A stretch of 64,000 nucleotides of DNA from Candidatus Eisenbacteria bacterium (GTDB taxonomy: Bacteria > Eisenbacteria > RBG-16-71-46): the NCBI GenBank assembly GCA_035712145.1, contig DASTBI010000159.1:27184-91183 (forward strand). Direction: 5' to 3'. Shown piece by piece: positions 10,538-20,252 of this stretch (position 1 is its first letter; each line of letters opens with the position of its first letter). The notes under the pieces were generated by a model. That model made no database searches. It worked only from the letters and a program-made list of their open reading frames with translations, and was not told where the DNA came from. The position numbers and the translations under genes are program-made.

Positions 10538-10555
10538 GCGACCGAAGAGCGAAAC

Positions 10556-10591
10556 GGCCCGGCGCCTCGCGGGTGCCGGGCCGTCTTTTTT
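10556..10591 (+). terminator. Intrinsic terminator after gdhA
   Basis: GGCCCGGCGCC (10556-10566) pairs with GGTGCCGGGCC (about 10572-10582) and is followed by GTCTTTTTT. It lies between convergent genes; the opposite strand has only a short T run, so it serves mainly gdhA. Confidence 0.9.
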
Positions 10592-10602
10592 CGATCGCTG
10601 AT

Positions 10603-11625
10603 CTAGAAGGCGAGGTTCAACGAGATGTGGTGGACGTCATCGAAGAACTCGCTGACCTGCTGCCCCGCATAGTCCACCCACAGGTTCGCGCTGCCGAGTC
10701 CGACCCGGACGCCGGCCCCGTAGGTCAGTCCGAACAGATCGTCCTCGTTCCCGCTGTACTTGTAGCCGAGACGCAGCGCGGCGTCCTTGCGGTACATGTA
10801 CTCCGCCCCGATGCGCCCGTCGTCCATGGCGTAGCTGTTGTTCTGGTACAGGCCGTGCACCATGACCGAGTTCGCACCCTGCATCAGCGGGTATGACATG
10901 CCGAACTGAAAGTTGGACGGCAGCTCGAAATGCGCCGAGCCCGAGCCCACGGTGCGCGGCGACGCCTGCGGATCATCGCCCGGGAGGACGATGTTCTGGT
11001 CGAAGTCGGCGCCATCGAACTCCAGACTCGGGCCGAAGTTCTTCATGGCCAGACCCAGCATCAGCCCCTGGAATCCGGTGTCGTACTGGAAGCCGAAGTC
11101 GAACGCCACGCCGGACGCCGTCTCCTGTAGAATTTTCTCGGCCACGTAGTACACGGTGCCGCCGAAGTTCACGCGATCCGTCATCTGCCGGCCGTAGGTC
11201 AGTCCGAGCGTCGCGAAGGTCGGCGAGAACATCTCGCCGGTGCCATCCGGAGCGGTCTCGGACGTGAAGGCAATCTCCCCCACGCTGAACACCTTGGCGC
11301 TCAGCCCCACCGTGCCGACATTGCCCATCTTCTGCGCGACCCCCACGAAGTTCACGGCCATGTCCGCGATGAACTGCGTGTTGCTGAACATGACCTCAGT
11401 GGGTGAGTCGTTGCCCACGATCCCGGCGGGGTTGTAGAAGATCGACTCCACGCCGCTCACGGCGCCGAGGTTCGCGCCGCTCATGCCCACGTTGCGGGCA
11501 CCGATCGGCAATCGGAGTTCAGGGGCGCCGGACGTGCCGAGCCGGTCGTCCCCGGCCGCGAGGGCCACACCCGATCCAAGAACGAGGATGACCGCGGCCA
11601 TCCCGAGAATTCGCTGTGCTCTCAT
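10603..11625 (-). CDS. PorV/PorQ-family outer-membrane protein
   Basis: A 340-residue protein with a signal peptide ending GVALAAGDD and an FadL-like barrel. The PorV signature region is present: GARNVGMSGANLGAVSGVES followed by IFYNPAG (about residues 40-67), and the chain ends in a barrel strand (SLNLAF). In Bacteroidota, PorV recognises type IX secretion signals or shuttles cargo. The start is set at 11625, where GAGGAG precedes the ATG by 9 bases; an in-frame extension upstream lacks signal-peptide character. It is the last gene of an operon with a TonB-dependent receptor and a protein with a C-terminal sorting-like domain, which suits a role in their export or anchoring. Confidence 0.85.
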   Translation of the reverse strand: MRAQRILGMAAVILVLGSGVALAAGDDRLGTSGAPELRLPIGARNVGMSGANLGAVSGVESIFYNPAGIVGNDSPTEVMFSNTQFIADMAVNFVGVAQKMGNVGTVGLSAKVFSVGEIAFTSETAPDGTGEMFSPTFATLGLTYGRQMTDRVNFGGTVYYVAEKILQETASGVAFDFGFQYDTGFQGLMLGLAMKNFGPSLEFDGADFDQNIVLPGDDPQASPRTVGSGSAHFELPSNFQFGMSYPLMQGANSVMVHGLYQNNSYAMDDGRIGAEYMYRKDAALRLGYKYSGNEDDLFGLTYGAGVRVGLGSANLWVDYAGQQVSEFFDDVHHISLNLAF

Positions 11626-11680
11626 CGTCAGACTCTCCTCTCGTCGACAAGTCAGGTTCGTCATGGTCGTTCGCCTCATC

Positions 11681-14671
11681 CTAGAAGGTGTTGAGGCGCT
11701 CCTTTTCCATGAAGATCGCGAGCTTGCCGACGTGGGTCCCGATGCCCGGCGCGTCCACGTGGAAGACGTAGATGCCGCTGGCCACCGGAAGCCCGTGGCT
11801 GGTCTCGATATCCCAGATGAGCTGCGACGAGTTGTCGTTCTTCTCCATCGTCCGGACCAGATCGCCCGCCAGGTTGAAGATGCGGACCGTGCAACGGACC
11901 GGAAGGTGCGTGAACTTGATCTGGCGATTGAACTGGTTCAGCTCGTAGGACGAGTGATTGAAGTAAGGATTGGGGACGGCCTTGATTCGAGTCATCTCGT
12001 TCTGGGCAAGCGACGCGCTGAGCACCGTCGCCGCTTGCATGTTGAACGCGTAGAAGTCGTTCTCCGTCTCGCCGGTCGGGATGCCCGCCGTCGCCGGAAT
12101 GGGGTCCAGCGAGTAGCGGATGTTGTCACCGGGATCCGCCGGAATCTGCGCCCCCAGCGCATCGACCGTGGCGTGCGGCCACAGCGCGTACAGGAAATCG
12201 AGCTGATCGACCTCGTTGAGCGCGTCGTCACGCACCGGATCCTGGTAGAACGGCAGCGCCGTGGGCGAATACGCCGACCGCATCGGCCAGATGACCTCAC
12301 GGTTTCCGAGTGTGGCCTCGGTCGTATCCGGGTTCCACGCGCCGTTGGCGGTGGGAGCGTTCTCGAGGAAGCCCGCGTTCAGCTGGACGTTCTGGTCGAC
12401 GTCCCAGATCGTCCAGGGCACGTCCACGTAGTCCTGGAGCAGGTACTGGCCGCTCGCTCGGACATAGCGGTAGGCCTTCTGCCCCGGCGGCCCCCCGGTG
12501 AAGCGGATCTCGAGGTTCGGGAACTGGCTGCCGTTCGCCACCGGGTCGAGCGCCGAGCCGAACAGGTTGAACGCGTAGTCGGCTCCCCCGTCGAAGAAGT
12601 GGAGGCCGATCGCGGCCACGCCGTCGTAGGCCGGTGGATTCGGGCCCACGTTCACGTACTGGACGTCGGCCAGCGGGTTGTAGATGGCGCCGAGCACGCG
12701 GACTTCGATGCCGTCGACGATCGGGAACGCCTCGTCCGCTCCGAAATTCGTCATGTTGTTGAGCACCGTGTCGACCTGGGCGCCCATGGTCCTCACCAGG
12801 TACCAGGTCGCGGTTCCCGTGGCGTCGGGTTTGTACCCGACACGGTAGCTCGCGGTGCGGACCGAATCCTGGTGCACGACGCGGACGGTGACGCTGTCGC
12901 GAGTCGGAGGAAGGTTCGGATCGACCTGGCCGTAGGTTGGGCCGCTGACGATTCGGGCCGAGCTGAAGTCCCTGCCCGCGGGGGGGCTCTGGGGGATCAA
13001 GGTCATCACGTTGCGCGGCGACTCCAGGAACACCGGGGTCTGGCCGATGCCCACGGCATAGGCGGTCACCGCGTAGTAGTACGCCGTCCCACTGTGGAGC
13101 GGCCCGCCGCGCACCGCGTCCGCGGTGAGCGTGATCGAGTAACGAAGCCCGCTGTCGCTGCCCCTCGCCTTGACCCGAGGCAGGATGACGCCGAGATCCG
13201 CGTCACACTCGTTGTCGAGGACGGTGGTGATGCTGTTCGCGATGTCGAACGTCCCCACCGGAGTGAACGGGCCGGCGATCGAAGCTCCCTGATAGACGAT
13301 GTAGCCCTCGAAGTTGTAAGGGGCCTCGTCATAGCTCTCCGAACTCGTGTCCCACGAGAGACGAATGGCGCCGTCATCCAGCGTGGATGTGACCACCGGG
13401 GGGTTCGGCGGATTGGCCAGGTCGAAGTTCTGGTCGAACGCCGACTGAGCGATGTCGTCGTCACAGCGCAGCAGGGTCACGCTGGAGAGACGATTCGTCC
13501 CTTGCGAGACCACGATGGCGCAAACCACCTCCTGCGTATCGCCGGGGGCCATCGTGAAGGGTCCCGACGAGAGCATGAGACGGCGATCGTCCGGGCTCGT
13601 GTCCAGCCATCCGGTGTTCGTCACCGGGTCACCCGAGACGAAGAAAGTGGTCGGCGTGCCGGTGACCGGATTGATGATCACGTTGCCATCGGCGTCCAGC
13701 CCCTTCATGTAGTTGAAGGTCTTCGCTGCGGTGTTGGGGTCGGTGCCGTTGATGTACTTGTTGAACGAGCTCATCGGCAGAGGCGCCCCGCCCACTTCCG
13801 GACCCTTGAAGAAGTCGTAGCCGACCGCGGGACTCGCTTCTCCGTATTGACCGTCCGAGTTCGTCGCGTTGTAGACGTACCCGAGGCTGCGTGGCACGTC
13901 GGAGCCGACGAGGTCGTCGAACGCACCGCCGAGATCGGGATCCGACCACTGGGACACGAACATGTTGTTGATCGTGTTCCCGCCCTTGTTGATGAAGATG
14001 TACCGCATGAAGATCGTGTTCCCCAGCGCGCCCACCCGGTTGAAGGCGAACGTGGTCTGCTGGACCTCGATCCCCAGCGGTGAGGTGCTCCCCGCCCGGT
14101 TCGTGTGATTGGCCGGATCGGCGTCGTTGTAGACCGCCCAGAGCATCTGGTCACCCAGGATGTTCAATGTTCCGTCCGCCTGAACTTCCACGTCCGGAGC
14201 GCCGTGGGTCTCGGCTCCGGCTTCATAGTCCGCCAGCGCCGCGTCACGCTCCGCCGTGGAGGTGTACACACGGTTCAGCTTGTAGACCTTGTACTCGGCC
14301 TTGTCCGGATCATCGGGTGCGGTTCCGACCATCGCTCCCGGCCCGTACTCGTCGGAATATTCGGAGACGGCGAGGCGGGTGGCCCCGCCGACTTCTCCTC
14401 CCAGCCAGAGACCCGCCGCGAAGACCGCCGTCTTGCCGGTCCCCTTGGGGAACTCCAGCCCGGACCCGCCTGTGGCCTTGTCGTAGGCGAACGATCCCGT
14501 GTTCGTCACGACCATGGAGATGTTGTTGACGTCGATCCGCTGGCTGTTGTCGATGATCGTTCCCTTCGCCGGCTTGGCCGTGCGATGGAAACGACTCGCG
14601 GCCGTGGATCCAACGGCTGTCCAACCGATCATCAGCACTGCGACGCACGAAAGGATTCGTGCCGCTCTCAT
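11681..14671 (-). CDS. Large secreted protein with fibronectin-like region and C-terminal FlgD/type IX-like sorting domain
   Basis: A 996-residue exported protein with a signal peptide at 1-27. The central part (about 60-400) is unrecognised. An FN3-like segment follows at about 415-520 (DDGAIRLSWDTS, FEGYIVYQG). The last about 90 residues are a classic FlgD-like/type IX-type C-terminal domain: VPNPYFNHSSYE, VRIFNLAGDLVRTM, GLPVASGIYVFHVDA, VGKLAIF. The start at 14671 has GGGAGGAAG just upstream. It lies 37 bp after the TonB-receptor stop and 55 bp before the PorV/PorQ gene. In FCB bacteria such domains direct secretion by the type IX route. Function beyond export is unknown. Confidence 0.85.
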   Translation of the reverse strand: MRAARILSCVAVLMIGWTAVGSTAASRFHRTAKPAKGTIIDNSQRIDVNNISMVVTNTGSFAYDKATGGSGLEFPKGTGKTAVFAAGLWLGGEVGGATRLAVSEYSDEYGPGAMVGTAPDDPDKAEYKVYKLNRVYTSTAERDAALADYEAGAETHGAPDVEVQADGTLNILGDQMLWAVYNDADPANHTNRAGSTSPLGIEVQQTTFAFNRVGALGNTIFMRYIFINKGGNTINNMFVSQWSDPDLGGAFDDLVGSDVPRSLGYVYNATNSDGQYGEASPAVGYDFFKGPEVGGAPLPMSSFNKYINGTDPNTAAKTFNYMKGLDADGNVIINPVTGTPTTFFVSGDPVTNTGWLDTSPDDRRLMLSSGPFTMAPGDTQEVVCAIVVSQGTNRLSSVTLLRCDDDIAQSAFDQNFDLANPPNPPVVTSTLDDGAIRLSWDTSSESYDEAPYNFEGYIVYQGASIAGPFTPVGTFDIANSITTVLDNECDADLGVILPRVKARGSDSGLRYSITLTADAVRGGPLHSGTAYYYAVTAYAVGIGQTPVFLESPRNVMTLIPQSPPAGRDFSSARIVSGPTYGQVDPNLPPTRDSVTVRVVHQDSVRTASYRVGYKPDATGTATWYLVRTMGAQVDTVLNNMTNFGADEAFPIVDGIEVRVLGAIYNPLADVQYVNVGPNPPAYDGVAAIGLHFFDGGADYAFNLFGSALDPVANGSQFPNLEIRFTGGPPGQKAYRYVRASGQYLLQDYVDVPWTIWDVDQNVQLNAGFLENAPTANGAWNPDTTEATLGNREVIWPMRSAYSPTALPFYQDPVRDDALNEVDQLDFLYALWPHATVDALGAQIPADPGDNIRYSLDPIPATAGIPTGETENDFYAFNMQAATVLSASLAQNEMTRIKAVPNPYFNHSSYELNQFNRQIKFTHLPVRCTVRIFNLAGDLVRTMEKNDNSSQLIWDIETSHGLPVASGIYVFHVDAPGIGTHVGKLAIFMEKERLNTF

Positions 14672-14708
14672 GAGCTTCCTCCCTGTTTCCACCGTGCGGA
14701 TCATTGAC

Positions 14709-17549
14709 CTAGAACCCCACCCGCATGCCGAAGCGGATCGTACGGGGGATGCTGTACAGGTTCTCGTTCTGCAGTGCCATGTTGTATGCCGCATTGGGAT
14801 CGATGCCTTCATTTTGGAGAGCCTGCCCCACGGCGCGCCCCTCGGGTGTATTCAAGAACGCCGTGGTGTTCGGAGAGCCCGTGCCCGAGAACACGTTGAT
14901 CGCGTTGTCGGTGTCGAACAGGTTCTGGACCAGCGCATACACCGCCAGGTTGAGACCACGCGTATTGAAGCCCCTGGAAACCTTGAAATCGAGGCTGTTG
15001 GTCCACGGCCCGTAACGCGAGTTCAGCGCGCCTTGGGGCTCCGAAGCCACCGCCGCCAGCGTCACCTCGTCGTAGATGTTGGTCGGCGTGTACGGAGTCC
15101 CGCTGGCGATGTTGTACAGGACGTTGAAGTTGAAGTTCTCGAGCCAGTTGATCCCGCCCAGCTTCGGCCCTTCGGCCTTGCCGAGCCCGTAGTCGAGGTT
15201 GACCGAGATCTTGTGGCGCTGATCGAAGTCCAGCGGAGCGGTCTGCTTCGGCGGATCGCTCGCGGTCCACGCGACGTTGCGCTGCGTGTTGGACACCGAA
15301 CCGGTGCCGAACGCCCACGACAGGCTATAGGCGACGTTGGCCTGGATGTGGTTGACCCGGCGCAGGGTGAAGGCCATGTCCACGCCCTTCAGGGTCGCGA
15401 AGTCCTTGTTGCGATAGGTCGAGAACTGGTTCGGGAAGCTGGGGACCGCCTCGATCTGAACCAGATCCTTGACGTCCTTGTAGTAGGCCGAGATGTCGAA
15501 CTTGGCGTAGTCGTTCACCTGCTGGCTGATCCCCACCTCATAAGCCGTGGTCTGCTCGGGCTTGAGGTTGGGATTGCCGAACCCGACGAAGTACCCGCCG
15601 GTCCGCACCTTGTGCTCCAGGAAGCGATACGAGACGTAGAGGTCCTGGAGATTTGGCTGCTGGAAGAACTGGCCCCAGTTCGCGTGCAGCACCATCCGGT
15701 CGGTGACCGGGAAGCCGATCCCGAGGCGCGGGCTGACCCGGCTGTAGGTCTTGTTCTCGACGAGGTCCGGCTCGTCGAGCGTACCGTCATTGCCGAGCGG
15801 CAGGTCCTCGTCCGCCAGGGCGCCGACATCGGTGTTGATGTAGTCGTAGCGGAGCCCGCCGTTCACGACCAGTCCGGCGCGCTCGTACTTGTCCTGGAGG
15901 TACACGCTGAAGACCTTCGGCTTGCGGGGGCCGTCGATGCCCTCGTCGGTCTCCTCCTGACCGTCAGCGGAGTATCCGTAGCGGTCGATATCCACGTCGT
16001 TGTTGATGCTGTCGCCCGAGGCGTCCCAGAAGTTGACCGGGAAGAAGTGGTTGTAGAAACGCAGCGTGTGCTGGTCGTACTCGAATCCTGCCCTGAGCTG
16101 ATGGAACGCATTCCATTGGTTGGTGTAGTCGCCTCTCACCGCCCAGTACTGAGACTTGCGCCGCAGATAATCGTCGAACACGTGGCCGGTTCCCCCCGCC
16201 CGCTCGGCGGAGGCGCGCAGCGAATCGGAGAGCGGATCTCCTTGCGGGCCGCTCAACCCCGGCCAGAACCAGCGGATGTCCGAGCGAAGATCAGCCTGAG
16301 GGAACTCTCCGTAACCGTAGATGTTGTCGAAGTAGACGCCGTCGCCGCGCGTGCGCTCTGTTTGATAGAAGTTCGCGCCCACGCTGTAGAACGACTTGGC
16401 GTTCAGCGTGTGGTTGAGGAAGGTGCCGAACGACCGGTTCCGATCCTCGTATCGCGGCGCATGGGCGAGGTTGAAGCGGTAAGTATTGAGGTACTGCTGC
16501 CAATCGTCATCCGCCCACAACCCGCTCAGCTTGAGGCTGAGCGGCTTGCCGAGAGGGATCGAGAGCTTCCCCTGGTGCGTCCATCCGGCGAGCGCGTTGG
16601 ACGGCAGCGGTTCGTCGTAGTTCGCGCGCGGCGAGCGATCTGACTGATAGCGGCGCTGGCCGCTGTAATAGAAGTTACCCCAGTCCTTCCCGGGGAAGAT
16701 GGGGCCTCCGAGCGTCCCGTCGTACACGTTGTTGTCGTAGATCTTCGCGCCCAGGAGGTCGTTGCCGTAGCCGCCGAAGTTATCGGTGAGAGCCTCGAGG
16801 CTCCCGCTGTACTTGTCCGTGCCTTCACGGGTGATCACGTTGATCACGCCCGACATCGCGCGCCCGTACTCGGCGTTGAAGCCGCCGTTCTGCACGACGA
16901 CTTCCTGGATGGCGTTGTTGCTGATGGCGGTCGTTGCATTACCGGTCAGGGGATCCTGCTGGGAGAACCCGTCGAGGTAGTACGCCGTCTCGTTCGGCCG
17001 GCCACCGCGGACGATGAGCGTCGGTCCGTTCTGGGCCTCGCGGTCGATCTGACGCTGAAAGCTCACGATTCCCGACGACTGAGCCGCCGCCTCCTGGTAG
17101 CCGCGCGTGGGCATCCGCGAGATCTGATCGGAGGAGATGAAGCGAGTCGTGTTGGTGGCGTCCTTCTGGAGGAGCGGGCGCTCGGCCTCGACCCGTACTT
17201 CCTCCATCTGGACGGCTTCGGGCTTCATCTCGATGTTCAGCTCGGTGGTGAAGTCGGGGGTGACCGTCACCTTGTTCGCAATGAACGGCGCGTACCCGAG
17301 GATGTTGGCACGGACCACGTATTCGCCGCCCAGGACACCAATGATGAAGTACTCACCCTTCTCATCGGAGACAGCGCCGACTCGCTGGGCTTCGATCCGG
17401 ACGTTGACCCCCGCCAAAGGCTCTTTCTTCTCGTTCGTGACTTTTCCCACCAGCTTGCCGGTGGTTCCAGCCTGGGTCATCGAGCCGGTCAACACGGATG
17501 TGGCGAAGAGCGTCGCCAACATCACGACCCGGGGAGCTCTGTGGAGCAT
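14709..17549 (-). CDS. TonB-dependent receptor with CarboxypepD-regulatory-like N-terminal domain
   Basis: Outer-membrane active transporter, 946 residues. It has a signal peptide, then a CarboxypepD_reg-like domain (about 28-108; KLVGKVTNEKKEPLAGVNV, GEYFIIGVLGGEYVV). The plug domain contains GPTLIVRGGRPNETAYYLDG and EYGRAMSGVINVITREG. A 22-strand-type barrel follows, with FQQPNLQDLYVSYR and GFGNPNLKPEQTTAYEVG, and the protein ends in MRVGF (C-terminal Phe). ATG 17549 was chosen because AGGAG lies 10 bases upstream; ATG 17558 is only one base from it. It is the first gene of the receptor, secreted-protein, PorV operon. The substrate is not readable from sequence. Confidence 0.93.
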   Translation of the reverse strand: MLHRAPRVVMLATLFATSVLTGSMTQAGTTGKLVGKVTNEKKEPLAGVNVRIEAQRVGAVSDEKGEYFIIGVLGGEYVVRANILGYAPFIANKVTVTPDFTTELNIEMKPEAVQMEEVRVEAERPLLQKDATNTTRFISSDQISRMPTRGYQEAAAQSSGIVSFQRQIDREAQNGPTLIVRGGRPNETAYYLDGFSQQDPLTGNATTAISNNAIQEVVVQNGGFNAEYGRAMSGVINVITREGTDKYSGSLEALTDNFGGYGNDLLGAKIYDNNVYDGTLGGPIFPGKDWGNFYYSGQRRYQSDRSPRANYDEPLPSNALAGWTHQGKLSIPLGKPLSLKLSGLWADDDWQQYLNTYRFNLAHAPRYEDRNRSFGTFLNHTLNAKSFYSVGANFYQTERTRGDGVYFDNIYGYGEFPQADLRSDIRWFWPGLSGPQGDPLSDSLRASAERAGGTGHVFDDYLRRKSQYWAVRGDYTNQWNAFHQLRAGFEYDQHTLRFYNHFFPVNFWDASGDSINNDVDIDRYGYSADGQEETDEGIDGPRKPKVFSVYLQDKYERAGLVVNGGLRYDYINTDVGALADEDLPLGNDGTLDEPDLVENKTYSRVSPRLGIGFPVTDRMVLHANWGQFFQQPNLQDLYVSYRFLEHKVRTGGYFVGFGNPNLKPEQTTAYEVGISQQVNDYAKFDISAYYKDVKDLVQIEAVPSFPNQFSTYRNKDFATLKGVDMAFTLRRVNHIQANVAYSLSWAFGTGSVSNTQRNVAWTASDPPKQTAPLDFDQRHKISVNLDYGLGKAEGPKLGGINWLENFNFNVLYNIASGTPYTPTNIYDEVTLAAVASEPQGALNSRYGPWTNSLDFKVSRGFNTRGLNLAVYALVQNLFDTDNAINVFSGTGSPNTTAFLNTPEGRAVGQALQNEGIDPNAAYNMALQNENLYSIPRTIRFGMRVGF

Positions 17550-17858
17550 GGACGTCATTCTCCTTTCAAACCGAAAGAAGCGGCACTCGTCTCGAGGACA
17601 ACGAGAACCCGACACGGCCATCGGTTGTAGAGGGGGATGTTTGCGGTTGCTGCACACGCCATGATTCTTCCAGCTCTCCTTTCCCCTGTTGCGGTGGGAG
17701 GGGAACGCCATCCGTGGCTTGGAGCGCGTGGGACTGTGCCCACATGCGAGCGACGGTGGACCTTCCGCATTGAAATGTCAACGTCAATTCGGACAGGCGG
17801 AGGAGCGCAGACCGCATTCAAGACCTTGGAAGGCTGGGACTTGGGGGGCCGGACTCGC
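17550..17858 (-). promoter_or_regulatory. Leader/promoter region of the TonB-receptor operon
   Basis: About 310 bp without a gene, between the terminator at 17859-17890 and the receptor start. An AT-rich island stands out at 17769-17788: ATTGA and TCAAT form an inverted repeat, and on the minus strand two TTGAC boxes lie 6 bases apart (TTGACG and TTGACA). No good -10 box follows at the right distance, so the exact promoter is not assigned. Confidence 0.3.
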
Positions 17859-17890
17859 CAAAAAAGGGCGCGGGGCAAGGCGCCCCGCGC
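17859..17890 (-). terminator. Intrinsic terminator after the outer-membrane protein gene
   Basis: On the minus strand GCGCGGGGC and GCCCCGCGC (arms 17890-17882 and 17876-17868) form a perfect 9-bp stem with a 5-base loop, then CC and six T. It lies 20 bp past the stop of the 17910-19166 gene. Confidence 0.9.
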
Positions 17891-17909
17891 TCCACTTTTT
17901 GCTGGCTAT

Positions 17910-19166
17910 CTAGAATGCGTACGTCGCGGTGACCTTGGGGAACACCGGCGAAGTCGTCGCGCCGCTGATGAAGTTGAACCCATTGTGGGGGAAGGCATCG
18001 TTCACGATCGCGTCGAACTGGAGCGATCCGATCTTCACGCCCGCGCCCAGCGACATGCTGAACGGAGAGTCGTGGATGGTCAGCGTGGTGGGCGTGCCTT
18101 CGTCCTCGAACTCGGTGGAATGCCACACGCCCTTGTTGGCGCCGAAACGCAGCGTGAGCCAGCTGTTCACGTGGGTCTCGAGCGCCGCGAAGAACTGCGG
18201 CATGAACGTCTCGGTGATGTTTCCGAGGGCGAATCCCGCGCCGAACAGGTCCACTTCCTGCTCGATCTTGTTCTGGGCGAAGGTGAGGCCGAGGACGAAC
18301 AGGTCGTTGGACCCGATCGTCCAGTTGCCCGCGACGCCCGCCTGCCATCCCGCCAGGCTGTTGTCGAAGCCGAGGGCGCCGGTGGTGGTGGACAGGTCGT
18401 ACGAGTAGAGCTTGACCACCGGGACGACCATCACGTTGGGCTGCCACTGCCACCAGGCGCGAGCCGCGAACTGATAGGCGGTCGAGCCGTCGTTCTCCGT
18501 AACCGTCACCCCCGTGGTGTCCACGACCTCGAACGTGCGGCTCTGCCAATGGAGATTGGCTTCGACGTTCATCGTCGGGCTCATCTCGAACCCAACGCCG
18601 ACACCCAGGCCCAGCACGTTCCGGGCGAGGTTGGGATCGAACTGGGTGAAGTCGAAGGTGAGCTCGCTGATGTTCCCCAGGCCGACCGGGTCATTGTCGA
18701 GCTCGACCTGGCCGAACGACCGGTTGAGGCGCAAGCCCAGCGCGAAGGTTCCGAATTTCCTGCCCCACATGATGTCGAACTGCTCGCTGGTGTGGAAGTT
18801 CGGGTCGCTGGCCAGCGGGGGCGTGCCCGGAGCCGGGTTGCTGGTCGCGTCGCCCTGGCCGAGCTGCGGCGTGAACTGCCGCATGTGAATCGCCCAGGCG
18901 CCCATCCGCCCTTCGAACCAATCCCCCATCACCGCGCCCACCGAGCGATCGACGGGAACACCGCCCGTCGCGACGCCCAGCTCGCCGTAAACGAGGTTGC
19001 CGACGTTCGAGACGCCGGACGTGTACGTGAAGATACCCGTGTAATCCTTGATGTAATCGCCCTGGATCGCCATGCCCTCGACGCGGGACGTCTGGGCATG
19101 GGCGAGCAGCGGCAGCGCCAGCATCAGCGCACCAAGGACCAAGATCTTCGCGATTCGACTATGCAT
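17910..19166 (-). CDS. Putative outer-membrane beta-barrel protein
   Basis: A 418-residue exported protein with a signal peptide ending PLLAHAQ (about residue 23). The mature part is a run of amphipathic strands (GFEMSPTMNVEANLHW, ARAWWQWQPNVMVVPVVKLY) and ends in VTATYAF, a typical C-terminal barrel strand. It looks like a porin-type or FadL-like barrel of unknown specificity. ATG 19166 is chosen for AGGAGG 9 bases upstream; the in-frame extension to 19427 has no signal-peptide features. It is a single gene with its own terminator and a possible promoter at 19398-19427, leaving a leader of about 225 bases with an 8-bp hairpin at 19313-19340. Confidence 0.8.
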   Translation of the reverse strand: MHSRIAKILVLGALMLALPLLAHAQTSRVEGMAIQGDYIKDYTGIFTYTSGVSNVGNLVYGELGVATGGVPVDRSVGAVMGDWFEGRMGAWAIHMRQFTPQLGQGDATSNPAPGTPPLASDPNFHTSEQFDIMWGRKFGTFALGLRLNRSFGQVELDNDPVGLGNISELTFDFTQFDPNLARNVLGLGVGVGFEMSPTMNVEANLHWQSRTFEVVDTTGVTVTENDGSTAYQFAARAWWQWQPNVMVVPVVKLYSYDLSTTTGALGFDNSLAGWQAGVAGNWTIGSNDLFVLGLTFAQNKIEQEVDLFGAGFALGNITETFMPQFFAALETHVNSWLTLRFGANKGVWHSTEFEDEGTPTTLTIHDSPFSMSLGAGVKIGSLQFDAIVNDAFPHNGFNFISGATTSPVFPKVTATYAF

Positions 19167-19397
19167 ATGAGACTGCCTCCTAGGGTCAGTAGGCGATTCG
19201 ATGCCACGTGGGCAGACCAATGCTCGCTGGCCTGCGATCGACCGCGCGATCTCTGCCGGTCTCCACCTCCTTTCGAAGCCGGTCTCGAGCGTCTCTTGAG
19301 GGCATAGCAAAGGCTCCATCACTTCCGTGGGATGGAGCTCCAAGGACAAACCAGGATAGAGCCTCCATGTAGGAGGTCCTGGCGAACGCCCGCCGGC

Positions 19398-19427
19398 AGG
19401 GTAGGAGGCTGGCCAAGAGCCTGTCAA
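19398..19427 (-). promoter_or_regulatory. Possible sigma70-type promoter for the outer-membrane protein at 17910-19166
   Basis: On the minus strand a perfect TTGACA (19427-19422), an 18-base spacer and TACCCT (19403-19398; 3 of 6). Predicted leader about 225 bases. Confidence 0.4.
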
Positions 19428-19454
19428 CTGGGAATGTCGGCCGGGTCGAGGCGG

Positions 19455-20252
19455 TCAGGGACGCCCAACCGCCCGGAGAGAGACCGCCAGCGCCCTGTCG
19501 TAGAGCCTGTGGGATGGGGTCAGGCTGCTCACGTGGACCGTCCCCTGGGCGTGAGCGACGAGGCCTCGGCCCATCGCGATCCCCACGTGGGTCATCCGCC
19601 CGCCCGGCCTGCCGAAGAAGACCAGCTCTCCTTTGCGCGGGGCCCGGCGACGACCGGAGCCCCGGCACGCAACGAACTGCTCGTGCGCGTCACGCGGGAC
19701 CTCGGTGCCGATGCTCGACAACACCTGCTGGACGAAACCGGAGCAGTCGAACCCGAGCGGCGTCCGGCCGCCCCACAGGTAGGGAACGCCGATCAAGCTC
19801 CGGATCACGTGCTCGAGGCTTCCTGCAGGGCGCCCGGACCGGCGCAGGTGACGGCGCTCCGTCCAGGCGTGATCGCCGCCCGGCAGCCTCAGCCGGGCGA
19901 AGGCGCCCTCGAATCGCGACACCACCACCGGACTGTTCCAGAAGATCGGGGTCACGATCGCGCCACGCCTGGGGCCGGCTCGAAGCTCGAGGTGGCGGCA
20001 CGCCACGCGCCACTGCGCCGATCGCTCCCATTCGGCGGCCTCGGCCGCGGTCAGGGGACGAAGTCCCCACTGCCGCACCCAACCCTTGTAGCCATCGGTC
20101 CGGTTCTCGATCCTCGACCACTTTCCCCCGCGGCCGACGGACAACAGCCTGACCAGCTCACCCATCAGGAGCTGGCTCTTCAGCTCGCTCCGGTGGCTGG
20201 GCCGGCGGCGCACGTCGAGCGCCGCGATACGGACCACGGCGCTTTGGCTCAT
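19455..20252 (-). CDS. NlpC/P60 family cysteine peptidase with SH3-like N-terminal region
   Basis: Probable peptidoglycan D,L-endopeptidase of 265 residues. Residues 1-140 resemble two bacterial SH3 repeats (VRRRPSHRSELKSQLLMGE; GYKGWVRQWGL). The C-terminal NlpC/P60 domain starts near 145: YLWGGRTPLGFDCSGFVQQ with catalytic Cys170, THVGIAMG with His222, and a third polar position at His234 (AHAQG). No signal peptide is visible, which is odd for a cell-wall enzyme; a different start or non-classical export are possible explanations. The ATG overlaps the stop of the GWxTD gene (ATGA, 20249-20252), so the two are coupled. Confidence 0.88.
   Translation of the reverse strand: MSQSAVVRIAALDVRRRPSHRSELKSQLLMGELVRLLSVGRGGKWSRIENRTDGYKGWVRQWGLRPLTAAEAAEWERSAQWRVACRHLELRAGPRRGAIVTPIFWNSPVVVSRFEGAFARLRLPGGDHAWTERRHLRRSGRPAGSLEHVIRSLIGVPYLWGGRTPLGFDCSGFVQQVLSSIGTEVPRDAHEQFVACRGSGRRRAPRKGELVFFGRPGGRMTHVGIAMGRGLVAHAQGTVHVSSLTPSHRLYDRALAVSLRAVGRP

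Noticed and set aside
11483..14083. An 866-codon open frame on the plus strand antisense to the 996-residue secreted protein
   Set aside because: Arg/Val/His/Asp-rich translation without domains. The opposite strand has a signal peptide, ribosome site and recognisable C-terminal domain. It is a GC-rich shadow frame.
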